From positions 1 through 6,381 of the forward strand of contig JAQYVQ010000531.1 of assembly GCA_030145435.1 (NCBI GenBank): a DNA stretch of 6,381 bases, in the 5' to 3' direction. The stretch comes from Syntrophobacteria bacterium. Its GTDB lineage: Bacteria; Desulfobacterota; DSWW01. Position numbers and translations under genes: made by a program. Below are positions 6,065 to 6,381 of this stretch, in pieces; the first letter of the stretch is position 1, and the number at the start of each line of letters is the position of its first letter. The notes under the pieces are model-generated. The model saw nothing but the letters and a program-made list of their open reading frames with translations, searched no databases and had not been told where the DNA came from.

Positions 6065-6381
6065 ATGGGTATGGACGAATTTTTGAGAAGTCTGAATGTC
6101 GTAAAGGGGGAGGTGGAAGGACATCTCGAGGCCTTCCTGCGAGACAAGACCGCGGAAGCGACTCGAATCTCCGCGGGCGCAGAGGAACTGATTCGGGTCC
6201 TGAGCGAATTCACCCTGCGAGGAGGGAAGCGTCTCAGGGCCGGCCTGGCCTATTACGGGCATAGATGCTTTTCCGGCCGAGACACCGAAGCTGTGTGGAA
6301 CATTGCGATGTGCCTGGAGTTGGTCCAGAGCTTCCTGTTGATACACGATGACGTGATCGACGAGGACGATACGCGGAGGGG
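6065..6381 (+). CDS. Trans-type polyprenyl diphosphate synthase, 5' part only
   Basis: The first 105 residues of an all-helical isoprenyl diphosphate synthase, which joins isopentenyl diphosphate to an allylic diphosphate primer to make farnesyl, geranylgeranyl or longer chains. Two hallmarks are visible: LRGGKRLRAGL (51-61), the isopentenyl diphosphate-binding region, and the first aspartate-rich motif HDDVIDEDDTRR (94-105), where Asp95, Asp96 and Asp99 bind Mg-diphosphate. The DDxxD form without the two-residue insert differs from typical bacterial farnesyl synthases of the DDxxxxD type and resembles geranylgeranyl or long-chain synthases. Chain length depends mainly on residues just before this motif (here LVQSFLLIH), and I cannot call it firmly. 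The GGKR motif is followed by RA where RP is usual. The start is ATG at 6065, ten bases after the hydrolase stop, with a poor ribosome site; ATG at 6071 is also possible. Translation may depend on coupling to the hydrolase gene. Confidence 0.93.
   Translation, partial: MGMDEFLRSLNVVKGEVEGHLEAFLRDKTAEATRISAGAEELIRVLSEFTLRGGKRLRAGLAYYGHRCFSGRDTEAVWNIAMCLELVQSFLLIHDDVIDEDDTRR

Noticed and set aside
5116..6213. Minus-strand open frame (365 codons) opposite the hydrolase and prenyl synthase genes
   Set aside because: It covers two convincing plus-strand genes and their junction, shows no family motif and has low-complexity composition.

Overview
The window looks like chromosome of a GC-rich anaerobic bacterium, most likely a sulfate-reducing or syntrophic member of the former Deltaproteobacteria (Desulfobacterota). 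This is an inference. It rests on the pairing of a rubredoxin-type flavodiiron protein with a short-Q-loop cytochrome bd oxidase under a PerR-like regulator, and on a HEAT-like protein of a type I associate with Desulfovibrio relatives. No RNA genes, insertion sequences, CRISPR arrays or prophage parts were seen, and coding density is high.

Minus strand, read from about 4900 down to 1: a good sigma70-type promoter (TTGACA / TATAAA) and a perfect 7-1-7 Fur/PerR-type palindrome precede perR (4334-4795). After 73 bp comes a class A flavodiiron protein (fprA/roo type, 3067-4260), then a 242-residue HEAT-like protein (2294-3022), then cydA (972-2297) and cydB (1-949, cut off by the window edge). 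The gaps are small: 73 bp, 44 bp, a 4-bp overlap and 22 bp. The five genes therefore look like one oxygen-defence transcription unit. PerR would sense peroxide or metal, the flavodiiron protein would reduce O2 (or NO) in the cytoplasm using rubredoxin electrons, and CydAB would reduce O2 at the membrane using quinol. The HEAT-like protein, overlapping the start of cydA, is the member with no known job.

Plus strand, diverging from perR: a 194-bp intergenic region holds the perR control signals and a weaker candidate promoter for the other direction. It is followed by an alpha/beta hydrolase (4990-6054) with an intact Ser-Asp-His triad. Ten bases later comes the 5' part of a trans-type polyprenyl diphosphate synthase (from 6065, running off the window), which shows the GGKR and DDxxD motifs. 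These two probably form a second operon, perhaps in isoprenoid or lipid metabolism. A link to quinone side chains used by CydAB is possible but speculative.

Most of this is well-known biology. The points worth a second look are the HEAT-like gene coupled to cydA, the palindrome at the perR promoter, two small inverted repeats between perR and fprA, and the unassigned hydrolase next to the prenyl synthase.
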